From Xenorhabdus cabanillasii (lineage in GTDB: Bacteria > Pseudomonadota > Gammaproteobacteria > Enterobacterales > Enterobacteriaceae): DNA of 64,000 nt. A program made the position numbers and the translations under genes. The DNA is taken from contig NZ_QTUB01000001.1 in the NCBI RefSeq assembly GCF_003386665.1, positions 2,790,001 through 2,854,000 on the forward strand. Direction: 5' to 3'. Under the pieces are notes generated by a model that saw only the letters and a list, made by a program, of their open reading frames with translations, was not told the DNA's origin and made no database searches. Numbering within the stretch: the stretch's first letter is position 1; every line of letters starts with the position of its first letter. Shown one piece after another: positions 50,634 through 59,327 of the stretch.

Positions 50634-51092
50634 TTATTTAGCCGTAAGAGAACAGTCATGAGAAAAAAACTGTTGGTATTGTTCAGCTTTGAAACCCAGT
50701 AAGTAGTTTTCTGTTGCTGATGCTATTGCTTCCGATGCTGATGGTTTTGAGGTGACTGGCTTTGAAACCAGGGGTTTTGAAACTAATAGTGGGCGTTTAA
50801 TGATAGCGGGTTGTTCCAGCATCAGTGCCTTAGCTGCTTCGGCATTGTTGATAGTGGATTTCTGCTCATCAGTCAATTTGCGCCAGGTTGTGCCACGGGT
50901 ATTCAGTAAAGCTTCCCAACCTGCTTGTTCAATGAATATTTGCAGTAGTTCAGGGGATAAGCCATCAACACGGTAGTCATGAAATTGATATGGGATCTCT
51001 TGATCTTCTAACCAACGACGTGCTTTCTTCACAGTATCGCAATTTTTGATACCGTACAGAGTGAATGTTTTTTGAGGAGTGGTATCTGACAT
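50634..51092 (-). CDS. yffB: ArsC/Spx-family protein YffB with an extra SKP-rich insert
   Basis: The 152-residue thioredoxin-fold protein is related to ArsC/Spx. [20 protein letters not shown] holds the catalytic-type Cys18, [13 protein letters not shown] follows, then [15 protein letters not shown] and PAIIKRPLL. Compared with E. coli YffB (118 residues) there is an insert of about 25 residues at 104-129 made of [15 protein letters not shown] repeats, just before the final [13 protein letters not shown], plus short N- and C-terminal extensions. Its function is unproven; it is next to dapE, as in E. coli. AAGGAT precedes the start. Confidence 0.9.
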   Translation of the reverse strand: MSDTTPQKTFTLYGIKNCDTVKKARRWLEDQEIPYQFHDYRVDGLSPELLQIFIEQAGWEALLNTRGTTWRKLTDEQKSTINNAEAAKALMLEQPAIIKRPLLVSKPLVSKPVTSKPSASEAIASATENYLLGFKAEQYQQFFSHDCSLTAK

Positions 51093-51493
51093 TATGAGAT
51101 CCTTAGTCTTGTTTACACATCCGGCGTATACCTGTCATCTTCCAGGTTGCCGCTTTGCTGGCCGCATCTTGAAGTCCATTGGGTATAATGCGGGAAATTT
51201 GTCATTTTATCCAGATAACACGAACCTTTCATATACTCTGGCTGAACTGAACTCTGTATTTTACCTGATTGTCTGTCAAATAATGTTCTGACTGCTTATA
51301 CTTATTCAACAATATATGGTAATTTGATACGATAATTTGAGAACCATTAGGCATAATTTACATATATATATTTCATGAATAAATTAATTCCAAAATATTA
51401 GTTTCAAATAAATACAATAATTGCATTTATTATAATGTAATTAACTATGAATTAAATTGAATTAATTATAATTAACTTTTATCTGGTTTAATT
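51093..51493. other. Intergenic region between the NarP-like gene and yffB
   Basis: At 51111-51190 this region contains a diverged copy of the dispersed palindromic repeat, listed separately. The rest is very AT-rich with no gene or RNA that I can support. Confidence 0.4.
51111..51190. repeat. Degraded dispersed palindromic repeat
   Basis: The stretch has CATCTTCCAGGTTGCCGCTT (from 51136) opposed to CTGGCCGCATCTTGAAG (51159-51175), ending CCATTGGGTAT. This is the layout of a long imperfect palindrome common in intergenic regions of this group, from memory, with related copies at 30781-30812 and 45308-45342. Confidence 0.6.
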
Positions 51494-51530
51494 CACAATT
51501 TCCCTGATTTTTATCAACAGGGAAATTGTG
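51494..51530 (-). terminator. Terminator hairpin of the NarP-like gene
   Basis: CACAATTTCCCTG (51494-51506) and CAGGGAAATTGTG (51518-51530) form a perfect 13-bp stem about 30 bases beyond the stop of the leftward gene. Confidence 0.82.
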
Positions 51531-51561
51531 TCTCTCTATTATAGAGATTGACTGTCAAGTG

Positions 51562-52197
51562 CTATATTAAATCTGCTTTTCTATGTTTCAGATAGATGAT
51601 GGTAGCTTCGAGACGGGAGCGGGATTTAAGTTTTTTCAATAAGTTACGGGTATGAACTTTCACAGTTTCTTCTGAGATAAAAAGAAAATCAGCAATTTCT
51701 TTATTTGTCATTCCTTCTGAGATTTCTTTTAAAACGTCTAATTCACGTTTAGTTAATTTTGATAAAGGATCAACATAAAGATGACGAGTAGATAAATATT
51801 GATGAACTTTTTCACTGTATACTGCTTGCCCATTTACAGCTTTTTTTATGTTAACCAGCAGAGGGGTTAGTTCAATATCTTTTAATAAATAACCATTCGC
51901 ACCTGCATCAATAGCATCATAAACATCGCTTCGGTTAGCTGAATCAGAAAGTACCAGAACGTAGGAATCAAGCCCTTTGCGGCGGAGTGACCTAATCGTA
52001 TCAATCCCGGAAAAGCCGTTGATTTCCAAACCCATTAAAATAATATCTGGTTTTATTTGGCAAGCGATATTAATGGCATCTTCGCCGTTATCTGTCTCAG
52101 CAGTCACAATGAGTTCGCGCTCTGATTCAATCAACCCTTTTAAACCGTGACGAATGATAGGATGATTATCAACTATCATGACTGTATGATTATGCAT
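51562..52197 (-). CDS. NarP/NarL-type response regulator lacking the phosphoacceptor aspartate
   Basis: The 211-residue protein has a receiver domain (about 3-118) and a LuxR-type helix-turn-helix (about 146-208: LTKRELDVLKEISEGMTNKE, LFISEETVKVHTRNLLKKLK). It is closest to NarP from memory. In the receiver, IILMGLEINGFSG replaces the usual IILLDLNMxGMSG, so the phosphoacceptor position is Gly56 (codon GGT). The acidic pair is Asp10-Asn11 (VDNHP) rather than DD. Ser84 and Lys106 of the switch remain. It probably works without phosphorylation or is degenerate. No sensor kinase is adjacent. Confidence 0.85.
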   Translation of the reverse strand: MHNHTVMIVDNHPIIRHGLKGLIESERELIVTAETDNGEDAINIACQIKPDIILMGLEINGFSGIDTIRSLRRKGLDSYVLVLSDSANRSDVYDAIDAGANGYLLKDIELTPLLVNIKKAVNGQAVYSEKVHQYLSTRHLYVDPLSKLTKRELDVLKEISEGMTNKEIADFLFISEETVKVHTRNLLKKLKSRSRLEATIIYLKHRKADLI

Positions 52198-52227
52198 GTT
52201 CCTTCTCCCATAATAGAAATGCAGATC

Positions 52228-52248
52228 TTATGTTTTGATAAAACATAA
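52228..52248. promoter_or_regulatory. Perfect inverted repeat in the leader of the NarP-like gene
   Basis: TTATGTTTT (52228-52236), GAT, then AAAACATAA (52240-52248) lies about 30 bases upstream of the start. A third TTTATGTT occurs at 52265-52272. The three-base spacer is too small for an RNA loop, so a protein operator is more likely. Confidence 0.5.
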
Positions 52249-52272
52249 AAAAACAGAATTCTGCTTTATGTT

Positions 52273-52749
52273 AAATAGCTGTGTGATTTTTATGGAGTAT
52301 ATTGAATCATCTATAATAGAGATCCTGAAAATATATCCTGATATAAAAAAAGAAATATCGCAAACAGGTTTATCCATTTAGGTGAAATAAAATTCACAGG
52401 CATAAGAAAATGAGTTTCCCTAATTGCTAATAATTTTCTAAATCAAATGACTGCGATTATTTTATAGATTAAGTTTTGTTTTTGTAAACTCATTTTAAGT
52501 TGTTTCTTAGATATCTCTCTTATTAATTTAGTGAGTTATTAATGAATGGAAAATGGGAATACCTCTATATGAGTATAATTAAGGCATTTCTATATATTAT
52601 TGGCTAATATGAAACCATTAGTAGATCATTTTATGATCATTTATTTCAGTGGCTATTAACAAAAATATTGTTAGTATCATGATATAACCTTCCTTAACTA
52701 TTATACTGAGCAGATTTTTACTTAGACATGACTCACAAAGGATCAGACG
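52273..52749. other. Intergenic region between the NarP-like gene and maeB
   Basis: This AT-rich divergent region contains the promoters for both genes. AAAGGA at 52737-52742 is the maeB ribosome site. I see no RNA or small gene. Confidence 0.4.
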
Positions 52750-55029
52750 ATGGACGAAAAATTAAAACAAAGTGCCCTTGATTTTCATGAATTCCCGCAA
52801 CCGGGGAAAATCACTGTTACTCCGACTAAGCCGCTGACTACACAGCGTGATTTAGCCTTAGCATATTCGCCAGGTGTCGCAGCTCCTTGTCTTGAAATAG
52901 CAGAAAATCCATTGGCGGCTTATAAATATACTGCACGTGGCAATCTGGTGGCTGTTATTTCCAATGGCAGTGCCGTATTGGGGCTGGGCAATATCGGGGC
53001 ATTGGCGGGTAAACCTGTCATGGAAGGGAAGGGGGTGCTATTCAAAAAATTCTCTGGCATTGATGTTTTTGACATTGAAATTGATGAGTCCAATCCTGAT
53101 AAATTAATCGATATCATTGCGGCGTTGGAGCCGACTTTTGGTGGTATCAACCTTGAAGACATCAAAGCGCCAGAATGTTTCTACATTGAACAGAAACTTC
53201 GTGAGCGGATGAAAATTCCTGTATTCCATGATGATCAGCATGGTACGGCAATTATTTGTACTGCGGCAGTACTTAACGGGTTGCGTGTTGTTAATAAAGA
53301 CATCAGTAAAGTACGTATGGTGGTGTCTGGTGCGGGTGCGGCATCCATTGCCTGTATGAACCTGCTGGTGGCTTTGGGTTTAAAACGTGAAAATATTGTT
53401 GTTTGTGACTCAAAAGGTGTTATCTATCGTGGTCGCGAAGAAAACATGGAAAAAACCAAAGCGGATTATGCTATTGAAGATAACGGTAGCCGGACACTCG
53501 CTGATGTAATTCCCGATGCTGATATTTTCCTCGGATGTTCCGGGCCGGGCGTTCTGACACCAGAGATGGTCAAAATCATGGCGGAAAATCCACTCATTAT
53601 GGCTTTGGCAAATCCGGAACCTGAGATCTTGCCACCACTGGCAAAAGCTGTGCGTCCTGACGCAATTATTTGCACCGGCCGTTCTGATTATCCTAATCAG
53701 GTTAACAATGTGCTCTGCTTCCCATTTATCTTCCGTGGCGCACTGGATGTTGGTGCAACAACCATTAATGAAGAGATGAAACTGGCCTGTGTACATGCAA
53801 TTGCAGATTTGGCACTGGCTGAACAAAGTCAGGAAGTTGCTTCTGCATATGGTGATCAGGATCTGTTCTTTGGCCCTGAATACATCATACCGAAGCCATT
53901 TGATCCACGACTGATTGTAAAAATTGCGCCTGCTGTAGCGAAAGCGGCGATGGATTCCGGTGTTGCAACTCGTCCTATTACTGATTTTGGCGCTTATATT
54001 GAAAAACTGAGTGAGTTTGTCTACAAAACCAACTTATTTATGAAGCCGATTTTCGTTCAGGCGAAAAAAGAGAAAAAACGCATTGTATTGGCGGAAGGGG
54101 AAGATATTCGGGTGCTGCATGCAACTCAGGAACTCGTATCTCTCGGATTGGCATTCCCTATTCTGATTGGTCGCCCAAGTGTTATTGAGATGCGTATCAA
54201 AAAGCAAGGACTTCATATTGAAGCCGGTAAAGATTTTGAAGTAGTCAACAACGAAAATGACCCGCGCTTCAAAGAATACTGGCAGGAATATTACCAACTG
54301 ATGAAACGCCGTGGTGTTTCTCAGGAACAGGCTCGCCGCGCTGTTATTGGTAATCCGACATTGATCGGAGCCATCATGGTACATCGTGGTGAAGCGGATG
54401 GTCTGATTTGTGGTACGGTTGGCAGTTATGGTGAACACTACCAAGTTATAAAAGATGTCCTTGGTTTCCGTCAGGGGGCGTGCACAGCCGGTGCAATGAA
54501 TGCTTTATTGTTGCCAATGGGTAATACCTTTATTGCTGACACTTATGTCAATGAAGATCCGACACCAGAGGAATTGGCTGAAATCACGCTGATGGCGGCT
54601 GAAACTGTACGTCGCTTCGGTATTGAACCAAAGGTTGCTTTATTATCGCGTTCAAGTTTTGGTTCTTCTGATTGTGCTTCTGCACAAAAAATGCGTAAGA
54701 CGCTGGAACTGGTACAGCAAATGGCTCCGTCACTGGAAATTGACGGTGAAATGCATGGTGATGCAGCCCTGGTAGAAAGTATTCGTCGTGACATCATGCC
54801 GGACAGCCCATTAAAAGGTTCTGCTAACCTGTTGATTATGCCGAATATGGAAGCTGCGCGTATTAGTTATAACCTATTACGTGTTACCGGTTCGGATGGT
54901 GTAACTGTTGGCCCGGTACTGATGGGGGTCTCAAAGCCAGTACATGTACTGACGCCGATCGCTTCTGTCCGTCGCATTGTTAATATGGTGGCATTGGCTG
55001 CGGTTGAAGCACAAACTGATCCTCTATAA
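52750..55029 (+). CDS. maeB: NADP-dependent malic enzyme MaeB with C-terminal phosphotransacetylase-like domain
   Basis: The 759-residue fused protein converts malate to pyruvate and CO2 with NADP. The malic domain (about 1-425) has [18 protein letters not shown], the [16 protein letters not shown] metal/substrate site, [19 protein letters not shown] and the NADP site [12 protein letters not shown]. The C-terminal part (about 430-759, [20 protein letters not shown]) is a phosphotransacetylase-like domain that binds acetyl-CoA as regulator and is not catalytic in E. coli. Length equals E. coli MaeB (759). The gene stands alone, with a terminator. Confidence 0.97.
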   Translation: MDEKLKQSALDFHEFPQPGKITVTPTKPLTTQRDLALAYSPGVAAPCLEIAENPLAAYKYTARGNLVAVISNGSAVLGLGNIGALAGKPVMEGKGVLFKKFSGIDVFDIEIDESNPDKLIDIIAALEPTFGGINLEDIKAPECFYIEQKLRERMKIPVFHDDQHGTAIICTAAVLNGLRVVNKDISKVRMVVSGAGAASIACMNLLVALGLKRENIVVCDSKGVIYRGREENMEKTKADYAIEDNGSRTLADVIPDADIFLGCSGPGVLTPEMVKIMAENPLIMALANPEPEILPPLAKAVRPDAIICTGRSDYPNQVNNVLCFPFIFRGALDVGATTINEEMKLACVHAIADLALAEQSQEVASAYGDQDLFFGPEYIIPKPFDPRLIVKIAPAVAKAAMDSGVATRPITDFGAYIEKLSEFVYKTNLFMKPIFVQAKKEKKRIVLAEGEDIRVLHATQELVSLGLAFPILIGRPSVIEMRIKKQGLHIEAGKDFEVVNNENDPRFKEYWQEYYQLMKRRGVSQEQARRAVIGNPTLIGAIMVHRGEADGLICGTVGSYGEHYQVIKDVLGFRQGACTAGAMNALLLPMGNTFIADTYVNEDPTPEELAEITLMAAETVRRFGIEPKVALLSRSSFGSSDCASAQKMRKTLELVQQMAPSLEIDGEMHGDAALVESIRRDIMPDSPLKGSANLLIMPNMEAARISYNLLRVTGSDGVTVGPVLMGVSKPVHVLTPIASVRRIVNMVALAAVEAQTDPL

Positions 55030-55081
55030 CTCATTCGTATTAAAATCCTGGTTTAAGACAGGGATGAATAAGTAAGTAACT

Positions 55082-55114
55082 CTGCCGGGCCTTTGTCTGG
55101 CAGGGGATTTTATT
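55082..55114 (+). terminator. Terminator after maeB
   Basis: CTGCCGG (55082-55088) pairs with CTGGCAG (55097-55103) with one G-T wobble; GGGATTTTATTT follows. Confidence 0.75.
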
Positions 55115-55116
55115 TG

Positions 55117-55134
55117 TAAATAATTCTCATTATC
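55117..55134. promoter_or_regulatory. Candidate Fur box upstream of the ChaN-like gene
   Basis: TAAATAATTCTCATTATC matches the Fur consensus at about 13 of 18 positions, including a perfect CATTATC half. It lies about 40 bases before the ChaN-like start. Confidence 0.6.
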
Positions 55135-55175
55135 TATAGTATGCAGAGAAATTTTTAATGTGATAATGAACATCA

Positions 55176-56078
55176 ATGAAAACATCTATCTGTATAAAAA
55201 CAATTTTTTTGGTATGTGCTTTCCTGTTTGGTGGTTGTGCAACATCACTGACTACCCCTCAAAATAACTCTCAAGAAGTAAAGCAATCTCTTCCCAGTGA
55301 GTTAACACAATCAGGTGTTTTGCTTGATATGAACACCGGCAAATCTATCACTTCTGATGAATTGCTCGAACAATTGGCAACCTATCCCAGAATCATTGTG
55401 GGTGAAAAACACGATAATCCTTATCACCATCAAATCGAGTTATGGCTGGTTCAACAACTTGAGCAAAAACGCCCTCATGGCTCTGTATTACTGGAAATGA
55501 TTAACCCAGACCAGCAAGAGAAAGTGAACAAAGTTAAAAGCTGGTTGCAGGGAAATCCAATAGTCAGAGATGAGCGCATTAAAAATCTGTTAGCGTGGCA
55601 GCAAGGCTGGCCTTGGGAGTTATATGGAAAACTGGTTATGGCGCTGATGAAAGCACCTTATCCATTGTTAGCAGCAAACTTGGATCGTAGTGAAATTGAT
55701 CAGGCATACAAAAATTACAGAGCTGGAGACAGAACTTCACTAGTCTCTGATGATGTCAAAAAACGTATCGACGAAACTATCAAAAATTCCCATGGTGGAA
55801 ATATAGATGAACTTCATCTCTCTGCCATGAGCAGAATTCAGCAATTACGTGATCAGCGAATGGCAGAACAATTGATTAAAGCACCATCACCAGTACTGTT
55901 ATTTGCGGGAGGGTATCACGCCGTAAAAGTGATGGGAGTACCTCAGCATGTGAAAAAAATAGCACCCAATGAACGGGTTGCTGTACTTGTCATCGCTGAA
56001 CAAGGGGTTTCTTTGAACAACGAATATGCTGATTTTGTCTGGTTTACCCCTAAAGTGGCCAGTAATATAACTAATTAG
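55176..56078 (+). CDS. ChaN-like iron/heme-associated lipoprotein
   Basis: The 300-residue lipoprotein has a signal with lipobox FGGCATS (residues 1-23). The ChaN fold is shown by IIVGEKHDNPYHHQIELWLV near 72-91, which holds the conserved His/Glu, VLLEMINPDQQEKV, and LLFAGGYHAVKVMGVPQHV at the end. Campylobacter ChaN binds heme and is iron-regulated, so a role in iron or heme uptake is inferred. It is the first gene after a Fur-like box and is followed by a TonB-like gene, an oligopeptidase B-like gene and a TonB-dependent receptor in the same direction. Confidence 0.85.
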   Translation: MKTSICIKTIFLVCAFLFGGCATSLTTPQNNSQEVKQSLPSELTQSGVLLDMNTGKSITSDELLEQLATYPRIIVGEKHDNPYHHQIELWLVQQLEQKRPHGSVLLEMINPDQQEKVNKVKSWLQGNPIVRDERIKNLLAWQQGWPWELYGKLVMALMKAPYPLLAANLDRSEIDQAYKNYRAGDRTSLVSDDVKKRIDETIKNSHGGNIDELHLSAMSRIQQLRDQRMAEQLIKAPSPVLLFAGGYHAVKVMGVPQHVKKIAPNERVAVLVIAEQGVSLNNEYADFVWFTPKVASNITN

Positions 56079-56138
56079 TTGTATCTATCACAAGGATGTG
56101 GTGATCTTAATAAATAAAAATAGTTTTCATTTATATAT

Positions 56139-56157
56139 TCAATTGATTATCATTCAC
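56139..56157. promoter_or_regulatory. Candidate Fur box upstream of the TonB-like gene
   Basis: On the minus strand GTGAATGATAATCAATTGA matches the Fur consensus GATAATGATAATCATTATC at about 13 of 19 positions. It lies 34 bases before the TonB-like start, so the rest of the cluster may have its own iron-regulated promoter. Confidence 0.5.
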
Positions 56158-56190
56158 TAAATTTATCTTTGACATAATGCGCTATAAAAA

Positions 56191-56994
56191 ATGTTGACGT
56201 ATACAACGTACCAAACCGCTCACGTTGGTCACGTGACAAAATCCTTTCTCGCTGCTATCACACTTCATGTCTTATTGGTCGGATGGTTGATTTATAAACC
56301 GGAGGATCTTGATCTTGAGGCGTTTTTGCCTCCACCTGCGGTTATGATGGAAGTATCGCTACAGACAGAAGCAATACATAAGGTTGAAAAACAGCCGATT
56401 GGGATTGAACAATTATTATCTGTTGCCAGTCATCAGCAGGAAAGCAAGGTTGATGAAATCAATATGCCCAAATTGGCGGTGAATGAAGAAGCACAGATTT
56501 TAGTTTATAAGCCAAAGAAAAAACAAAAAGAGCAGGATGCACCTAAAAAAGCCCAACCTGTTAAGCGAGTGAAGGCAAAAGAGCAGGAAAGTGAAAAGTC
56601 CCAGAGTAGTTCAGCGCCGACAACCAGTAGCGCCACAGCGGATAATGTTACTTCCCGGACAGCCGCCTCTTATGAAAGTAACTCGGATGCGGTTGCTGAT
56701 GCAAAAGCAGTCTGGCAGGCTGAGGTTAGTGGTCATTTAAACCGTTATAAAAGATATCCGGCGGATGCCCAGAGAAGAAAACGGACAGGGCGTCCAATGG
56801 TGAAATTCACAGTTAATCAATTTGGCGCAGTGATTGACAGTGAATTAGCAAGACGCTCCGGGACGTATTCACTTGACAGAGAAGCAAGGCTTGTATTGGA
56901 AAGAGCACAGCCTTTACCAGCTCCACCTGATGTCATTTTAACCAATGGCAGTGTTACAGTTGAACTGCCAATTGATTTCACTTTATCCCAATAA
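56191..56994 (+). CDS. TonB-family energy transducer (HasB-like)
   Basis: The 267-residue protein has one N-terminal inner-membrane helix (SFLAAITLHVLLVGWLIYKP, about 18-37). A long Lys/Gln/Glu/Pro-containing periplasmic spacer follows, then a C-terminal TonB domain (GHLNRYKRYPADAQRRKRTG, VKFTVNQFGAVIDSELARRS, LPAPPDVILTNGSVTVELPI). The segment Y-P-x-x-A-x-x-x-x-x-x-G is the family mark. HasB-type proteins serve a single receptor rather than all receptors, which fits its place two genes before a TonB-dependent receptor. A possible Fur box precedes it. Confidence 0.9.
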   Translation: MLTYTTYQTAHVGHVTKSFLAAITLHVLLVGWLIYKPEDLDLEAFLPPPAVMMEVSLQTEAIHKVEKQPIGIEQLLSVASHQQESKVDEINMPKLAVNEEAQILVYKPKKKQKEQDAPKKAQPVKRVKAKEQESEKSQSSSAPTTSSATADNVTSRTAASYESNSDAVADAKAVWQAEVSGHLNRYKRYPADAQRRKRTGRPMVKFTVNQFGAVIDSELARRSGTYSLDREARLVLERAQPLPAPPDVILTNGSVTVELPIDFTLSQ

Positions 56995-57017
56995 CAATAA
57001 AAAATAGGACGAATGGC

Positions 57018-59207
57018 ATGTCACAGTATAAAACGGTGTTTTCACCAAAAACCCAAAAAGCCGTGCTAACAAAAAGGATCGTGCTTAGTTTTTTGTTGGG
57101 AGGAAGTTTGTTGAGTAATAGTGTTACGACCATCGCAATGGAGGAAAACATGGTGCCGCCTATGGCCAAAAAACAGCCACATGAAATGACCATTCATGGT
57201 GATACCCGTATTGATCATTATTACTGGTTACGTGACGACAATCGTCAGGATAAAGAAGTCATTGATTATTTGACGGCTGAAAACAAGTATACCGCGGAGG
57301 CGCTGAAATCTGGCCAAGAATTGCGGGAAACACTGTATAACGAAATGACTGGCAGAATGAGTAAAGAAGACCAGTCAGTTCCTTATACTTATAATGGTTA
57401 TATTTATCGTACCGTTTATCAGACAGGAAAAGATTTTCCAATCTATCAGCGTAAGCCAGCTGATAATGCAACTGACTGGCAGGTAATGGTTGATGGTAAC
57501 GAACGGGCAAAAGGTCATAAGTTTTATCAAATCGGTGGATTTGTGGTTACCCGTGACAATAAGCGTATCGCCGTAGCAGAAGATACTCAAGGTCGTCGTA
57601 ACTACCAAATTTCTTTCAAAAATTTTGCTGATAATGAATGGCAGAATAATGTCATAGAAAATACTTCAGGCAATATCTTGTGGGCTAATGATGGTAATAC
57701 TTTGTTTTATGTACGCAGAGATCCACAAACTCTGCTGCCTTACCAGCTATTCCGCCATCAATATGGTACAGATACGAAGCAGGATAAAAAAATCTATCAG
57801 GAAGATGATGATCGCTTCTATCTATCAATTTCGAAAAGTACTTCTCTTGATTATATTCTGATTTCGATTACCAGTTACTCAACTTCAGAATATCGACTGA
57901 TTGATGCTAATAACCCGCAATTAAAACCACAGATTTTCTCTGCTCGTCAGGCTGGACGTGAATATTATATTGATCACTTTCGTGGACAATTTTATATCCG
58001 CTCCAACTATGAAAATCCATTGTTTGGCTTATACCGGACGGATGCTCTCGATAAGCCATGGGAAACTGTGATTGCGCCACAGGAAAATACTGATTTAGAA
58101 GATTTTGAACTGTTCAACAATTGGTTGGTGGTGCAGGAACGTACGAAAGGATTAGCGGAGATTCGTCAGATTGATTGGAAAACTCAGCGGGAAAAACGGG
58201 TTAAGTTTGACGATCCGGCCTATATGGCATCATTAAGTTATAACCCGGAGCCAGATACTGATTTACTGCGTTATAGCTATTCATCTCTGACAACCCCAAG
58301 CTCTGTATTCCAATGGAATATGCAAACAGGCGAACGTGAATTGCTGAAGCAGCAAGAAGTTAAAGGGTTCAATAAAGAGAACTATGAAAGCCAGCGTATC
58401 TGGATAAAAGCACGGGATGGTGTGGAAGTCCCTGTTTCTCTGGTTTACCGCAAGTCTTTGTTTGAAAAAGGCCAGAACCCAATTCTGATTTATGGCTATG
58501 GTGCTTATGGTATCAGCATGGATCCATATTTTAGCTCTCCAATGCTGAGTCTTTTAGATCGTGGTTTTGTTTATGCTTTGGTGCACATACGTGGTGGTGG
58601 CGATTTAGGCCGGAACTGGTATCTGCAAGGTAAGCTAGAAAATAAAATGAACAGTTTCCACGATTTTATTGACGCGACTAAAACATTAATTGCTGATGGA
58701 TATGGTGACAGCCGGCGTGTCTATGCGGAAGGTGGCAGTGCAGGTGGTTTACTGATGGGCACGGTGATTAATCAGGCACCGGAGTTATACCGTGGTGTGA
58801 TCGCTAAAGTGCCTTTTGTTGATGCTGTGACTACCATGCTTGATCCATCTATTCCTTTAACAACAGGTGAATATGACGAGTGGGGTAATCCAAATAATAA
58901 GGAAGTTTATTTCCGTATTAAATCTTATAGCCCTTACGATAATATTAAACACCAGCGTTACCCTCATTTATTAGTGACAACGGGTTTACATGACTCTCAG
59001 GTACAATATTGGGAGCCTGCAAAGTGGGTGGCTAAATTAAGGGAAATGAAAAAAGGGAATAGCCTGTTATTATTGGAAACCAACATGGATACCGGGCATG
59101 GTGGAAAGCCGGGGCGTTTTAACCGATTGAATGATATCGCTTTTGATTATAGTTTTCTGCTTATGTTAGATGATGCTAAAACATATTTTCCAACCTTAAA
59201 AGATTAA
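57018..59207 (+). CDS. Oligopeptidase B-like serine peptidase with an export signal
   Basis: The 729-residue S9A protein is clearly of the oligopeptidase B type: HYYWLRDDNRQDKEVIDYL, then a beta-propeller, then the catalytic domain with Ser574 (AEGGSAGGLLMG), Asp659 (LHDSQVQYW) and His694 (DTGHGGKPGR). Unlike E. coli PtrB (686, cytosolic) it has about 43 extra N-terminal residues with a basic start and a hydrophobic core (RIVLSFLLGGSLLSNSVTTI) ending in an Ala-Met, an apparent Sec signal peptide. It therefore probably acts in the periplasm. It lies between the TonB-like gene and a TonB-dependent receptor, suggesting a role in processing an imported protein ligand such as hemoprotein or a peptide. 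Confidence 0.88.
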   Translation: MSQYKTVFSPKTQKAVLTKRIVLSFLLGGSLLSNSVTTIAMEENMVPPMAKKQPHEMTIHGDTRIDHYYWLRDDNRQDKEVIDYLTAENKYTAEALKSGQELRETLYNEMTGRMSKEDQSVPYTYNGYIYRTVYQTGKDFPIYQRKPADNATDWQVMVDGNERAKGHKFYQIGGFVVTRDNKRIAVAEDTQGRRNYQISFKNFADNEWQNNVIENTSGNILWANDGNTLFYVRRDPQTLLPYQLFRHQYGTDTKQDKKIYQEDDDRFYLSISKSTSLDYILISITSYSTSEYRLIDANNPQLKPQIFSARQAGREYYIDHFRGQFYIRSNYENPLFGLYRTDALDKPWETVIAPQENTDLEDFELFNNWLVVQERTKGLAEIRQIDWKTQREKRVKFDDPAYMASLSYNPEPDTDLLRYSYSSLTTPSSVFQWNMQTGERELLKQQEVKGFNKENYESQRIWIKARDGVEVPVSLVYRKSLFEKGQNPILIYGYGAYGISMDPYFSSPMLSLLDRGFVYALVHIRGGGDLGRNWYLQGKLENKMNSFHDFIDATKTLIADGYGDSRRVYAEGGSAGGLLMGTVINQAPELYRGVIAKVPFVDAVTTMLDPSIPLTTGEYDEWGNPNNKEVYFRIKSYSPYDNIKHQRYPHLLVTTGLHDSQVQYWEPAKWVAKLREMKKGNSLLLLETNMDTGHGGKPGRFNRLNDIAFDYSFLLMLDDAKTYFPTLKD

Positions 59208-59327
59208 TAAAAATATATTAATAAATATGGATGCTGATAATTCGTTATTAGTGTCCGGATTTTTTATCGCCAAATTTTCGAAGCAATGTGAGTCTTAATA
59301 AATATTTTTTGATTTAGGATGATGTTA

